DNA of 64,000 bases from Sulfurimicrobium sp964384915 (GTDB lineage Bacteria > Pseudomonadota > Gammaproteobacteria > Burkholderiales > Sulfuricellaceae), in assembly GCA_964384915.1 (NCBI GenBank), contig CAYLMA010000014.1, forward strand, positions 13,682 to 77,681. The letters run 5' to 3'. Shown piece by piece: positions 1 to 7,698 of this stretch (positions are counted from its first letter, which is position 1; each line of letters starts with the position of its first letter). The position numbers and the translations under genes are program-made. Under the pieces are notes generated by a model, which saw only the letters and a list, made by a program, of their open reading frames with translations, searched no databases and was not told the origin of the DNA.

Positions 1-348
1 CTGAAACTCGGCGCCGGGCAAGTCACCGGGGTGGACATCGACCCCCAGGCGATTCAGGCCAGCCGGTTCAATGCCGAGCAGAACCAGGTCAAGGCGGACT
101 TTTACCTGCCCAATGATGCGCCGCAGGTCAGCGTGGACATCGTGGTCGCCAACATCCTCACCAATCCGCTCAAGATGCTCGCTCCCATGCTGGCCAATGC
201 CGCCTGCCCAGGCGGCCGGATCGTGCTTTCGGGCATCCTTTCCCACCAGGCAGCCGACGTGCTGGCGGTCTACCGCAACTGGTTTGACATCGACGTGGCA
301 GACGAGTCGGAAGGCTGGTCCTGCCTGGCCGGCACCAGGAAAGCATGA
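1..348 (+). CDS. prmA: Ribosomal protein L11 methyltransferase, C-terminal part
   Basis: This is the C-terminal third or so of an S-adenosylmethionine-dependent methyltransferase that modifies ribosomal protein L11; the frame is open from base 1, so the start lies outside the window. Visible motifs are VTGVDIDPQAI (the acidic end of SAM-binding strand 2) and VVANILTNPL, the PrmA version of the catalytic NILANPL loop, followed by GGRIVLSGIL. It ends four bases into the DUF3426 gene (stop/start overlap ATGA), which implies translational coupling. The N-terminal substrate-recognition domain is not in the window. The assignment rests on the methyltransferase motifs and the characteristic N-[IL]-[LT]-x-N-P-L sequence. 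Confidence 0.9.
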   Translation: MKLGAGQVTGVDIDPQAIQASRFNAEQNQVKADFYLPNDAPQVSVDIVVANILTNPLKMLAPMLANAACPGGRIVLSGILSHQAADVLAVYRNWFDIDVADESEGWSCLAGTRKA

Positions 349-1487
349 GTAGGATCACCGCCTGCCCCCAGTGCCAGACCCGCTTCCGCGTGACGGAAGA
401 ACAGCTGCAGGCGCGCGGCGGCAAGGTGCGTTGCGGCCGCTGCTCCCATGTTTTCAATGCCCTCGCGACCCTGATCGAGGAATCGCCCCTGCCAGCAGCG
501 GAGCCCTCCCCTGCCTCTCCACAGCAAACCGGCGCGGCGGAACAGGATCGAGAATTCCTGCCCGAGCAGGAAACTCCCGTCTCGCACGTGCCGGAAGCGC
601 AGCAAGAGGAAGCCCCTGTTCCTGAAACCGGCGACGGCACTAGCGAGCCGCTGTTCGATCTTGACATCAGCTATCCAGAATTCCAGGCAGGCGCCGACGA
701 GCCATTGTTCGAGCTTGAGACCCCTCATCTCGATGTGCTGCCGGACATGGCGCCATTACCACCGGATAACCGCTCGGCGAAGCCCTCCGATGAAGAAGCA
801 AGCGCCATCGAGGCCGCAAAGGAATCCACACCCGAGGTGCCGGCGGCACCCGATTTCAAGCCGGAGCCGGAGCCGGAGCCAGAGCTGGAAAGCAAAGCTG
901 AAGCCCGCGTGGTGCGCATCCTGCCGCCCCCCGTCATCATTCAGCCCAAGGTCTCGCCCGAGCGTCCCAAGTACGCTCCGCCGCCCAAGCCCAGACGCGC
1001 CTGGCCATGGGCGCTGGCAAACCTGCTGTTGCTGGCGGGACTCGCTCTCCAAGGCACTTATTCTTTCCGCGACGATATCGCCGCCCACTATCCGCCGACC
1101 CGCCCCCTGCTGGAACAGGCTTGCGTCTACCTCCAGTGCCGCGTCAGCCTGCCGCGCAACCCGGACCTGATCAGCATCGAGTCGTCCGAACTCCATGCCG
1201 ACCCCGCCCGCCCCAATATCGTGGTGCTGACCAGCATACTGCGCAACCGCGCAGCCCATGTCCAGGCTTATCCCACGCTGGAGCTAACTTTGACCAACAC
1301 CAAGGATGAAATGGTGGCGCGCATGCTGTTCCCCCCCGGGGAATACCTGCGCAAGCCAGCGTCCATACCCCAGGGCATCCCTCCCAGCGGTGAAGTGGCG
1401 GTCAAACTGCTGATGGATCTGGGCGAGCTCAAGGCTGAAGGGTACCGTCTGTACCTGTTTTATCCGTCCCAGCCCTATCCGGGCTGA
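345..1487 (+). CDS. DUF3426 zinc-ribbon membrane protein
   Basis: A 380-residue protein of the MJ0042 zinc-finger/DUF3426 type common in betaproteobacteria; its biochemical role is unknown. The N-terminus has a zinc ribbon with Cys7, Cys10, Cys30 and Cys33. A long acidic, proline-rich linker follows, including a PEPEPEPELE run near residues 175-185. A single membrane segment (WALANLLLLAGLALQG) lies near residue 228, and the conserved DUF3426 domain fills the last 140 residues. The topology suggests a cytoplasmic zinc ribbon and a periplasmic C-terminal domain. It overlaps prmA by four bases and is followed by gcvT after 22 bases, so it probably sits in the same transcript. Confidence 0.85.
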   Translation: MSRITACPQCQTRFRVTEEQLQARGGKVRCGRCSHVFNALATLIEESPLPAAEPSPASPQQTGAAEQDREFLPEQETPVSHVPEAQQEEAPVPETGDGTSEPLFDLDISYPEFQAGADEPLFELETPHLDVLPDMAPLPPDNRSAKPSDEEASAIEAAKESTPEVPAAPDFKPEPEPEPELESKAEARVVRILPPPVIIQPKVSPERPKYAPPPKPRRAWPWALANLLLLAGLALQGTYSFRDDIAAHYPPTRPLLEQACVYLQCRVSLPRNPDLISIESSELHADPARPNIVVLTSILRNRAAHVQAYPTLELTLTNTKDEMVARMLFPPGEYLRKPASIPQGIPPSGEVAVKLLMDLGELKAEGYRLYLFYPSQPYPG

Positions 1488-1509
1488 AGCGGCAACCCTG
1501 GAGAATACA

Positions 1510-2601
1510 ATGCTCAAACAGACCCCCCTTAACGCCCTGCACCGAGCTGCCGGGGCCAAGATGGTGGATTTCGGCGGCTGGGACATGCCGCTCCATTACG
1601 GCTCCCAGCTTGAGGAACACCACAAGGTACGCTCTGACGCCGGCATGTTCGACGTGTCCCACATGCAGGTGGTGGACCTGGCGGGGGAAGGCGCGCGCGC
1701 TTTCCTGCGCCAGATGATGGCCAACAACATGGACAAGCTCACCCTGTCCGGCAAGGCGCTGTATTCCTGCATGCTCAACGAGCAGGGCGGAGTGATCGAC
1801 GACCTGATCATCTATTTCATGCGCGAAGACTGGTTCCGCATCGTGGTCAACGCCGGCACAGCGGAAAAGGATCTCGCCTGGATGGAGGCGCAGCGGCAGA
1901 AACTGGCGCCGCAGCTGACCCTTACCCCGCGCCGCGACCTGGCCATGATCGCGGTGCAGGGTCCCAACGCGCGCGCCAGATTCTGGGCCGCGATGCCGGG
2001 CTCGCAGGAAATCAGCGCACACCTCAAACCTTTCCAGGCCGCGGAAATGGGCACCATGTTCATCGCCCGCACCGGCTACACCGGCGAGGATGGCTTCGAA
2101 ATCATGGTGCCGGCCAAGGCCGCGCCTTTCCTGTGGCAGGCATTGCAGGAGCAGGGGGTGGCGCCTATCGGCCTGGGCGCGCGCGACACTCTGCGCCTGG
2201 AAGCAGGCATGAATCTCTACGGACAAGACATGGACGAAAGTGTGTCCCCGCTCGAATCCGGCTTGGCCTGGACCGTCGATCTCGCCAGCCCGCGCGCCTT
2301 CATTGGCAAGCAAGCACTTACAGCCCAAGCTGTAAACCGGCAGTTGACGGGGCTGCTGTTGCTCGACAAGGGCGTGCTGCGCGGCCACCAGAAAGTCATC
2401 ACCGCCCACGGGGAAGGGGAAATCACCAGCGGCGGCTTCTCCCCCACCCTCAACCAGTCCATCGCCCTGGCGCGCCTGCCCGCCGCCACCCAGGCGGGGG
2501 AGACGGTGCAGGTGGAAATCCGCGGCAAATGGCTCAACGCCCAGGTGGTGCGTTATCCCTTCGTGCGCAACGGCAAGCCCTGTTATAAAAATGCGCCGTA
2601 G
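1510..2601 (+). CDS. gcvT: Glycine cleavage system T protein (aminomethyltransferase)
   Basis: A 363-residue tetrahydrofolate-dependent aminomethyltransferase, the T component of the glycine cleavage complex in the cytoplasm. It transfers the methylene group from the lipoyl arm of GcvH to tetrahydrofolate and releases ammonia. The N-terminus (FGGWDMPLHYG, then SDAGMFDVSHM) and the internal ARTGYTGEDGFE and LGARDTLRLEAGM stretches are hallmark GcvT sequences, and the length is normal. It heads the gcv cluster (T, H, PA, tpx, PB). Only 22 bases separate it from the upstream DUF3426 gene, which leaves no room for a glycine riboswitch here. Confidence 0.97.
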   Translation: MLKQTPLNALHRAAGAKMVDFGGWDMPLHYGSQLEEHHKVRSDAGMFDVSHMQVVDLAGEGARAFLRQMMANNMDKLTLSGKALYSCMLNEQGGVIDDLIIYFMREDWFRIVVNAGTAEKDLAWMEAQRQKLAPQLTLTPRRDLAMIAVQGPNARARFWAAMPGSQEISAHLKPFQAAEMGTMFIARTGYTGEDGFEIMVPAKAAPFLWQALQEQGVAPIGLGARDTLRLEAGMNLYGQDMDESVSPLESGLAWTVDLASPRAFIGKQALTAQAVNRQLTGLLLLDKGVLRGHQKVITAHGEGEITSGGFSPTLNQSIALARLPAATQAGETVQVEIRGKWLNAQVVRYPFVRNGKPCYKNAP

Positions 2602-2607
2602 GCGAAC

Positions 2608-2655
2608 CCGCCTGCCCTCTCCCCCGAAAGGAGGGGGGAGGGCAGGGGTGAGGGA
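2608..2655. repeat. GC-rich hairpin repeat (class E, CCCTCTCCC type)
   Basis: An imperfect inverted repeat follows the gcvT stop: CCTGCCCTC-T-CCCCC at 2611-2625 pairs with GGGGGAGGGCAGG at about 2633-2646, and a GGGGTGAGGG tail follows. The same CCCTCTCCC / GGGAGAGGG vocabulary recurs inside gatB near 36.4-36.5 kb. It has no clear T-tract, so it is called a dispersed repeat rather than a terminator, although it may form a stable RNA hairpin between gcvT and gcvH. Confidence 0.6.
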
Positions 2656-2736
2656 AACCGGTCCTGGCGCAAGCGCCATGAGCGGTTTAGTGGCATAATT
2701 CCGGACAACAATATTGGAACATCCTAGGACAAAAAA

Positions 2737-3126
2737 ATGACTATTCCGGCTGACCTGAAATATACCAAATCCCACGAATGGGTCCGGCTTGAAGCCGACG
2801 GCAGCGTCACTGTCGGCATCACCCACCATGCCCAGGAACTGCTGGGCGACATGGTCTTCGTGGAAACCCCGGTGGCCGGCCGCAAGCTGACCCAGGGCGA
2901 AGAGTGCGCCGTGGTCGAATCGGTCAAGGCCGCATCCGACGTCTATGCGCCGATCGCGGGCGAGGTGCTGGCCGCCAATGACGAGGTGGAAAACGCGCCG
3001 GAAAGCATCAACCAGGACGCCTATGCCGCCTGGCTGTTCAAGCTCAAGCCCGACAACGCGGCCGATCTCGGCGCGCTGCTCGATGCGGCGGCCTACCAGG
3101 CCCTGGTGGACAGCGAAGCACATTAA
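2737..3126 (+). CDS. gcvH: Glycine cleavage system H protein
   Basis: A 129-residue lipoyl carrier protein that shuttles the aminomethyl intermediate between the P, T and L proteins. The lipoylated lysine is Lys64 in the motif CAVVESVKAASDVYAP, and the N-terminal KYTKSHEWV is typical. Length is normal. It lies 135 bases downstream of gcvT and 122 bases upstream of gcvPA; both gaps contain palindromic repeats, so H expression relative to T and P may be tuned by RNA structure. The ATG is preceded by an A-rich stretch rather than a strong Shine-Dalgarno sequence. Confidence 0.97.
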   Translation: MTIPADLKYTKSHEWVRLEADGSVTVGITHHAQELLGDMVFVETPVAGRKLTQGEECAVVESVKAASDVYAPIAGEVLAANDEVENAPESINQDAYAAWLFKLKPDNAADLGALLDAAAYQALVDSEAH

Positions 3127-3224
3127 GGGTGAAAAGTGAAGCCGCATCACTGTGAAGTGTGAAAGATAAAAGACTCGCAATGAACACCTTTCACCCTTCA
3201 CGTTTTACCCTTCACCCTTCACAT
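3127..3224. repeat. Heptameric GTGAA/TTCAC palindrome (class A)
   Basis: The whole gcvH-gcvPA gap is a hyphenated palindrome. The left side carries GTGAAaa, GTGAAgc and GTGAAgt-GTGAAag units (3127-3164), and the right side carries TTCACcc TTCACgt, TTTACcc TTCACcc TTCACat units (about 3188-3224). The seven-base period and the opposite orientation of the units on the two sides are directly visible. The arms are imperfect. It is the first of five class A elements in the window. Confidence 0.8.
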
Positions 3225-3248
3225 TCCTGAGCCTCACCCGGAAATCCT

Positions 3249-4643
3249 ATGCCCTTCATCCCTCACACCGAAGAAGACATCCAGGCTATGCTGGCACGTA
3301 TCGGCGCGTCTTCCATCGACGACCTGTTCGACGAAATTCCCGCCGAGCTGCGCAGCGGCCAGCTGACCGGCATCGCGCCCGGCATGGGGGAAATGGACAT
3401 TTCCCGCCTGATGACCGAGCGCGCCGAGGCGGATGGCCGCTTTCTCAATTTTGCCGGCGCCGGCGCCTACGAGCATCACATTCCGGCGGCGGTATGGCAG
3501 ATCGCCACGCGCGGCGAGTTCTATTCCGCCTACACGCCTTATCAGGCCGAGGCCAGCCAGGGCACGCTGCAATTGCTGTACGAATTCCAGACCATGATGG
3601 CATCCCTGACCGGGATGGATGTGTCCAACGCCAGCCTCTACGACGGCGCTTCCGGCCTGGCCGAGGCGGCGCTGATGGCGGTGCGCGCGCACAAGACCTC
3701 GCGCCGCATCCTGATGCCGAAAAGCGTGCATCCGCTCTATCGCCGGGTGGTAAACAGCATCGTCAAGCACCAGAAAATCGAGCTGGTCGAACTGGATTAC
3801 GACCCCGCGCAGGGCATCACCGCGCTGCCGGAGGAAAAGGATTTCGCCGCGCTGGTCATCCCGCAGCCCAACTTCTTCGGCTGCCTGGAAGAGGTGGACG
3901 CCCTGACCGACTGGGCGCACAGCCAGGGCGGCCTGGTCATCGGCCTGGTCAATCCGCTGGCGCTGGCGCTGCTCACCCCGCCCGGGCAATGGGGCGGCAA
4001 GGGCGCGGACATCGCGGTCGGCGAAGGCCAGCCGCTGGGTTCGCCGCTTTCCAGCGGCGGCCCCTATTTCGGCTTCATGTGCTGCAAGCAGGCGCTGGTG
4101 CGCCAGATGCCCGGCCGCATCATCGGCCGCACCGTGGATCTGGACGGCAAGCCCGGCTTCGCGCTGACCCTGCAGGCGCGCGAGCAGCATATCCGCCGCG
4201 CCAAGGCGACCTCGAACATCTGCTCCAACCAGGGGCTGATGGCCACCGCCGCCACCATCCACATGACGCTGCTCGGCCCGGACGGCCTGGAGCGCGTTGC
4301 TGCGGCGTGCCACGCCAATACCGTGACGCTGGCCGAGAGCCTGGTCAAAATCCAAGGCGTGAAGCGCGCCTTCACGCAGCCGGTTTTCCACGAAATCGTA
4401 TTGCGCCTGCCGATTCCGGTCGGCGACGTGCTGCGCGCCATGGAAGCCCAGGGCATCGTCGGCGGTTTCGACCTGAGCCCGCATTATCCGGAACTGGGCC
4501 AGGCGATCCTGGTCTGCGCCACCGAGACCCGCACGCCGGCAGACCTGCAAAAATATGCCGAGCAACTGGAGCGCATCGTCTCCAGGCGCAGTTCCGGCCC
4601 CACCTGCACCAAGCTTGTACCCACCGCCACCAGCAAGTGGTAA
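3249..4643 (+). CDS. gcvPA: Glycine decarboxylase subunit 1 (P protein, alpha)
   Basis: A 464-residue N-terminal-half subunit of the split, two-subunit glycine dehydrogenase (decarboxylating). With GcvPB it forms the PLP-dependent P protein, which decarboxylates glycine and loads the aminomethyl group onto GcvH. The N-terminus MPFIPHTEEDIQAML and the segments FLNFAGAGAYEHHIPA and YTPYQAEASQGTLQ are typical of the subunit 1 family. The PLP lysine is expected in the partner, not here. It is slightly longer than usual, with a C-terminal tail after RIVSRRSS. It is separated from its partner gcvPB by tpx. Confidence 0.95.
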   Translation: MPFIPHTEEDIQAMLARIGASSIDDLFDEIPAELRSGQLTGIAPGMGEMDISRLMTERAEADGRFLNFAGAGAYEHHIPAAVWQIATRGEFYSAYTPYQAEASQGTLQLLYEFQTMMASLTGMDVSNASLYDGASGLAEAALMAVRAHKTSRRILMPKSVHPLYRRVVNSIVKHQKIELVELDYDPAQGITALPEEKDFAALVIPQPNFFGCLEEVDALTDWAHSQGGLVIGLVNPLALALLTPPGQWGGKGADIAVGEGQPLGSPLSSGGPYFGFMCCKQALVRQMPGRIIGRTVDLDGKPGFALTLQAREQHIRRAKATSNICSNQGLMATAATIHMTLLGPDGLERVAAACHANTVTLAESLVKIQGVKRAFTQPVFHEIVLRLPIPVGDVLRAMEAQGIVGGFDLSPHYPELGQAILVCATETRTPADLQKYAEQLERIVSRRSSGPTCTKLVPTATSKW

Positions 4644-4658
4644 ATCAAGGAGATTGAC

Positions 4659-5162
4659 ATGGCAACCGTAACGCTCGAAGGCGAACCCCTCAATGTTGGC
4701 GGGCATTTTCCGCAGATCGGCGAAACCGGCCACAGCTTCATGCTGGTGGACAAGAACCTGAAGGACGTTTCGCTCAGCGAATTTGCCGGCAAGCGCAAGG
4801 TGCTGTCGGTCGTTCCCAGCATCGACACCCCGGTGTGCGCCACTTCCACCCGCGTTTTCAACCAGCGCGCGAGCGAGATGGGCAACACCGTGGTGCTGGT
4901 GATTTCCGCCGACCTGCCCTTTGCCCAAGCCCGTTTCTGCGGCGCGGAAGGCCTGGACAACGTGGTCATGCTCTCCACCATGCGCGGACGCGATTTCCAC
5001 AAGGATTACGGCGTGATGATCACCGACCCGCCGCTGTCCGGCCTGATGGCCCGCGCCGTGATCATCCTCGACGAAAACGACCGGGTGATTTATACCGAAC
5101 TGGTGCCGGAAATCACCCAGGAACCGGATTACGATGCGGCGATCGCAGCCTTGCACCGGTAA
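4659..5162 (+). CDS. tpx: Thiol peroxidase (Tpx, atypical 2-Cys peroxiredoxin)
   Basis: A 167-residue peroxiredoxin that reduces hydroperoxides using thioredoxin. The peroxidatic cysteine is Cys60 in SIDTPVCATS and the resolving cysteine is Cys94 in ARFCGAEG, the same spacing as the Escherichia coli enzyme. An AAGGAG Shine-Dalgarno sequence lies a few bases before the ATG. The gene is placed between the two P-protein subunit genes of the glycine cleavage system, 15 bases after gcvPA, which is an unusual position and suggests co-expression. No signal peptide is visible, so a cytoplasmic location is likely. Confidence 0.96.
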   Translation: MATVTLEGEPLNVGGHFPQIGETGHSFMLVDKNLKDVSLSEFAGKRKVLSVVPSIDTPVCATSTRVFNQRASEMGNTVVLVISADLPFAQARFCGAEGLDNVVMLSTMRGRDFHKDYGVMITDPPLSGLMARAVIILDENDRVIYTELVPEITQEPDYDAAIAALHR

Positions 5163-5172
5163 AAAACCATTG

Positions 5173-5262
5173 AACCACGGAGGGCACGGAGAACACGGAG
5201 GTAAAACCAAGTTTTCTGCCAAGTTCTCGATTTTCTCCGTGTTCTCCGTGCCCTCCGTGGTT
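5173..5262. repeat. Nonameric CACGGAGAA perfect palindrome (class C)
   Basis: A 28-base arm at 5173-5200, built from nine-base units (CACGGAGGG, CACGGAGAA, CACGGAG), is matched without mismatch by its reverse complement at 5235-5262. The 34-base centre is AT-rich. It fills the tpx-gcvPB gap. A related element with shorter spacing lies between gatB and gatA. The perfect pairing of long arms suggests recent arrival or active maintenance. Confidence 0.9.
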
Positions 5263-5283
5263 AAACGCCTTTTTTGAAAAAAC

Positions 5284-6732
5284 ATGCTGATCTTCGAACT
5301 CTCCCAGCCCAAACGCCGCAACGCCGTCCAGGCGCCCGCCACCCTGGCCGCCTGCGGCGACATCCCCGCCCATTTGCGGCGCAAGCAGGCGCCGCTGCTG
5401 CCGGAAGTTTCCGAAATGGACGCGGTGCGCCATTACACCCGGCTGTCGCAGAAGAATTTCTCCATCGACACCCACTTCTACCCACTCGGCTCCTGCACCA
5501 TGAAGTACAACCCGCGCGCCTGCAACCAGCTCGCCATGCTGCCGCAGTTGCTGGCGCGCCACCCCATGAGCTCGGAAAACACCGGGCAGGGATTCCTGGC
5601 CTCCATGTTCGACCTGCAGGAAATGCTCAAGGAAGTGACCGGCATGGCCGCCGTCTCGCTTACCCCGATGGCCGGGGCGCAGGGGGAGTTTGCCGGGGTG
5701 GCGATGATCCGCGCCTACCACGACGCGCGCGGCGACACGGCGCGCAGCGAGATCCTGGTGCCGGATGCGGCGCACGGCACCAACCCTGCAACGGCGGTAA
5801 TGTGCGGCTACACGGTGCGCGAAATCCCCACCGACAGCGACGGCAACGTCGACCTGGATGCGCTGAAAGCGGCCGTCGGGCCGCAAACTGCAGGGCTGAT
5901 GCTGACCAATCCGTCCACCCTGGGCGTATTCGAGAAAAGCATCCAGGACATCCAGCGCATCGTGCATGAAGCCGGCGGGCTGCTGTATTACGACGGCGCC
6001 AACCTCAACGCCATCTTGGGCCGGGTCAAGCCGGGCGACATGGGCTTCGACGTGATCCATCTCAACCTGCACAAGACCTTTTCCACCCCCCATGGCGGCG
6101 GCGGCCCCGGCGCCGGACCGGTGGGCGTGAGCCCGCGCCTCGAACCCTTCCTCCCCATCCCCATGGTGGCCAACGAAAAAGGGCGCTACCGCTGGCTCAC
6201 GGAACAGGACCGCCCACAGAGCATCGGCCGCCTTTCCGCCTTCATGGGCAACGCCGGGGTACTGCTGCGCGCCTACGTCTATGGCCGCATGCTGGGCGCG
6301 CAGGGCATGCACCGCGTGGCGGAATTCGCCACCCTCAACGCCAATTATCTGATGGCGGAGCTGGCCCTGGCGGGATTCGACGTGGCTTTCGCCAAGCGCC
6401 GCGCCAGCCACGAATTCATCATCACCCTGAAGAAGCTCAAGGACGAAACCGGCGTCACCGCCATGGACGTGGCGAAGCGCCTGCTGGACAAGGGCTTTCA
6501 CGCCCCCACGACCTATTTCCCGATGCTGGTGCAGGAATGCCTGCTGATCGAGCCCACTGAAACCGAATCCAAGCAGACGCTCGACGCCTTCATCGCGGCG
6601 CTCAAGGAAATCCGCGACGAGGCCTACAGGCAGCCCGAACTGGTCAAGGGGGCGCCCTACTCCATGCCGGTGCGCCGCCTGGACGACGTCAAGGCAGCGC
6701 GGGAGCTTGACCTGGTGTGGCAGCGTAGCTAG
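5284..6732 (+). CDS. gcvPB: Glycine decarboxylase subunit 2 (P protein, beta, PLP-binding)
   Basis: A 482-residue C-terminal-half subunit of glycine dehydrogenase. The PLP Schiff-base lysine is Lys264 in LNLHKTFSTPHGGGGPG, with the preceding YYDGANLNAI loop. Other family signatures include HFYPLGSCTMKYNPR and ATAVMCGYTVREIPT. It is the catalytic partner of GcvPA; together with GcvT, GcvH and a lipoamide dehydrogenase encoded elsewhere it converts glycine to CO2, ammonia and methylene-tetrahydrofolate. Length matches the split-subunit family. The next gene begins 11 bases downstream. Confidence 0.96.
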   Translation: MLIFELSQPKRRNAVQAPATLAACGDIPAHLRRKQAPLLPEVSEMDAVRHYTRLSQKNFSIDTHFYPLGSCTMKYNPRACNQLAMLPQLLARHPMSSENTGQGFLASMFDLQEMLKEVTGMAAVSLTPMAGAQGEFAGVAMIRAYHDARGDTARSEILVPDAAHGTNPATAVMCGYTVREIPTDSDGNVDLDALKAAVGPQTAGLMLTNPSTLGVFEKSIQDIQRIVHEAGGLLYYDGANLNAILGRVKPGDMGFDVIHLNLHKTFSTPHGGGGPGAGPVGVSPRLEPFLPIPMVANEKGRYRWLTEQDRPQSIGRLSAFMGNAGVLLRAYVYGRMLGAQGMHRVAEFATLNANYLMAELALAGFDVAFAKRRASHEFIITLKKLKDETGVTAMDVAKRLLDKGFHAPTTYFPMLVQECLLIEPTETESKQTLDAFIAALKEIRDEAYRQPELVKGAPYSMPVRRLDDVKAARELDLVWQRS

Positions 6733-6743
6733 GTGGGCATACA

Positions 6744-7415
6744 ATGAGTGCCTTCATGCGCTGGATGTTCGCGCTGCTGCTCATCGCCAACATCGCTTTC
6801 TTCACGGTGATGCAGCTGCCGCAGGGAAAATCCGGCAACGACTCGCTGGCCGGTCACGCGCCCTACCATGCAGAACAAATCCGCTTGCTGCCGGAAGCTG
6901 GTTCAACGCAAACGCAGCCTGCACAAGCAGAAGCCCCTCCGCAAATTTGCCTGGAGTGGGGGATGTTCTCCAAGCAGGAATTGGCCCGTGCGCAAAATGC
7001 GCTCAAGCCGCTGCAACTGGGGGAGGGTGCCATCACGCTGCGCAGCGCGCCGGAAAAAGCCAGCAAATACTGGGTGTATATTCCGCCGCTCAAGTCCAGG
7101 CCGGAAGCGCAGAAGAAGCAGGAGGAGCTGAAAGCGCTGGGTGTTGAGGACAGCCTGGTGTTGCAGGACAACAACAAATGGCGCTACGCCATTTCCCTGG
7201 GGGTGTTTTCCACCCAGGAAGCCGCCGACAAATTTCTCGCCGAGCTCCGCACCAAGAACAGCGTGAAATCCGCCAAGTCCGGGCCTCGCACCCTGGATGA
7301 CGGCCCCGCCAGCATGCTTATCAAGGCCAGCGGCGCGAATCTCGAAGCCAATCTGGTCAAGCTGAAACTGGATTTTCCGGGCACGGAACTGAAGGCCGTG
7401 CCCTGTTCGGATTAA
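6744..7415 (+). CDS. SPOR-domain membrane protein
   Basis: A 223-residue protein with an N-terminal membrane anchor (WMFALLLIANIAFFTVM, about residues 6-23) and a periplasmic SPOR-like repeat domain, seen in WGMFSKQELARAQNALKPL and ISLGVFSTQEAADKFLAELR. SPOR domains bind denuded peptidoglycan at division sites. It follows gcvPB after 11 bases, but its function is unrelated to glycine cleavage. The last four bases overlap the convergent CDGSH gene. The SPOR assignment comes from the GxFSxxxxAxxxxxxL pattern occurring twice. Confidence 0.75.
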   Translation: MSAFMRWMFALLLIANIAFFTVMQLPQGKSGNDSLAGHAPYHAEQIRLLPEAGSTQTQPAQAEAPPQICLEWGMFSKQELARAQNALKPLQLGEGAITLRSAPEKASKYWVYIPPLKSRPEAQKKQEELKALGVEDSLVLQDNNKWRYAISLGVFSTQEAADKFLAELRTKNSVKSAKSGPRTLDDGPASMLIKASGANLEANLVKLKLDFPGTELKAVPCSD

Positions 7416-7654
7416 ACCTCCAGGTTTTTGTGCGCCCCATCGCAAAATGGCGTCTTGGCACTGGCCTTGCAGCCACACAGCCAGACCTTGGTTTTCTCGC
7501 CCAATGAAAATTTCTGCGGAGAAAATTCACTGCCCTTGTGAGCACCGTCGCAGAAGGGCTGGGTCTTGGATTTGCCGCACGAACACCACCAGTAGTCACC
7601 GGCTTCGAGTTCCATGGCATAGGGCGCGCGCTGGGCACAAACGGGTTTGCTCAT
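7412..7654 (-). CDS. Tandem CDGSH iron-sulfur protein
   Basis: An 80-residue protein with two CDGSH-type 2Fe-2S binding motifs: CSCGKSKTQPFCDGAH (residues 24-39) and CGCKASAKTPFCDGAH (residues 60-75). Each supplies the C-x-C-x9-C-x3-H ligand set of mitoNEET-like clusters. The double-motif layout resembles the bacterial and mitochondrial MiNT-type proteins. Its role is probably redox or cluster transfer; the exact partner is unknown. It lies downstream of, and co-directional with, a ferredoxin-reductase fusion gene 44 bases away, so the two may be co-expressed. Confidence 0.9.
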   Translation of the reverse strand: MSKPVCAQRAPYAMELEAGDYWWCSCGKSKTQPFCDGAHKGSEFSPQKFSLGEKTKVWLCGCKASAKTPFCDGAHKNLEV

Positions 7655-7698
7655 TCAATTCTCCTCGGGATAAAGTGCCCCCATATTACCCTACTAAT

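Noticed and set aside
1488..1509. Glycine riboswitch upstream of gcvT
   Set aside because: Only 22 bases separate the DUF3426 stop and the gcvT start, too short for the aptamer; the gaps at 2602-2736 and 3127-3248 consist of palindromic repeats.
1429..3201. A 590-codon open frame on the minus strand opposite gcvT and gcvH
   Set aside because: It is the complement of high-GC coding sequence; its translation is His/Arg/Gly-rich without motifs, while gcvT and gcvH on the plus strand are unmistakable.
3234..5384. A 716-codon minus-strand frame over gcvPA and tpx
   Set aside because: Antisense shadow of high-GC genes; no conserved motif, and it passes through the palindrome at 5173-5262.
5113..6744. 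A 543-codon minus-strand frame opposite gcvPB
   Set aside because: Shadow of gcvPB; the sequence is an unstructured mix rich in His, Gly and Val.
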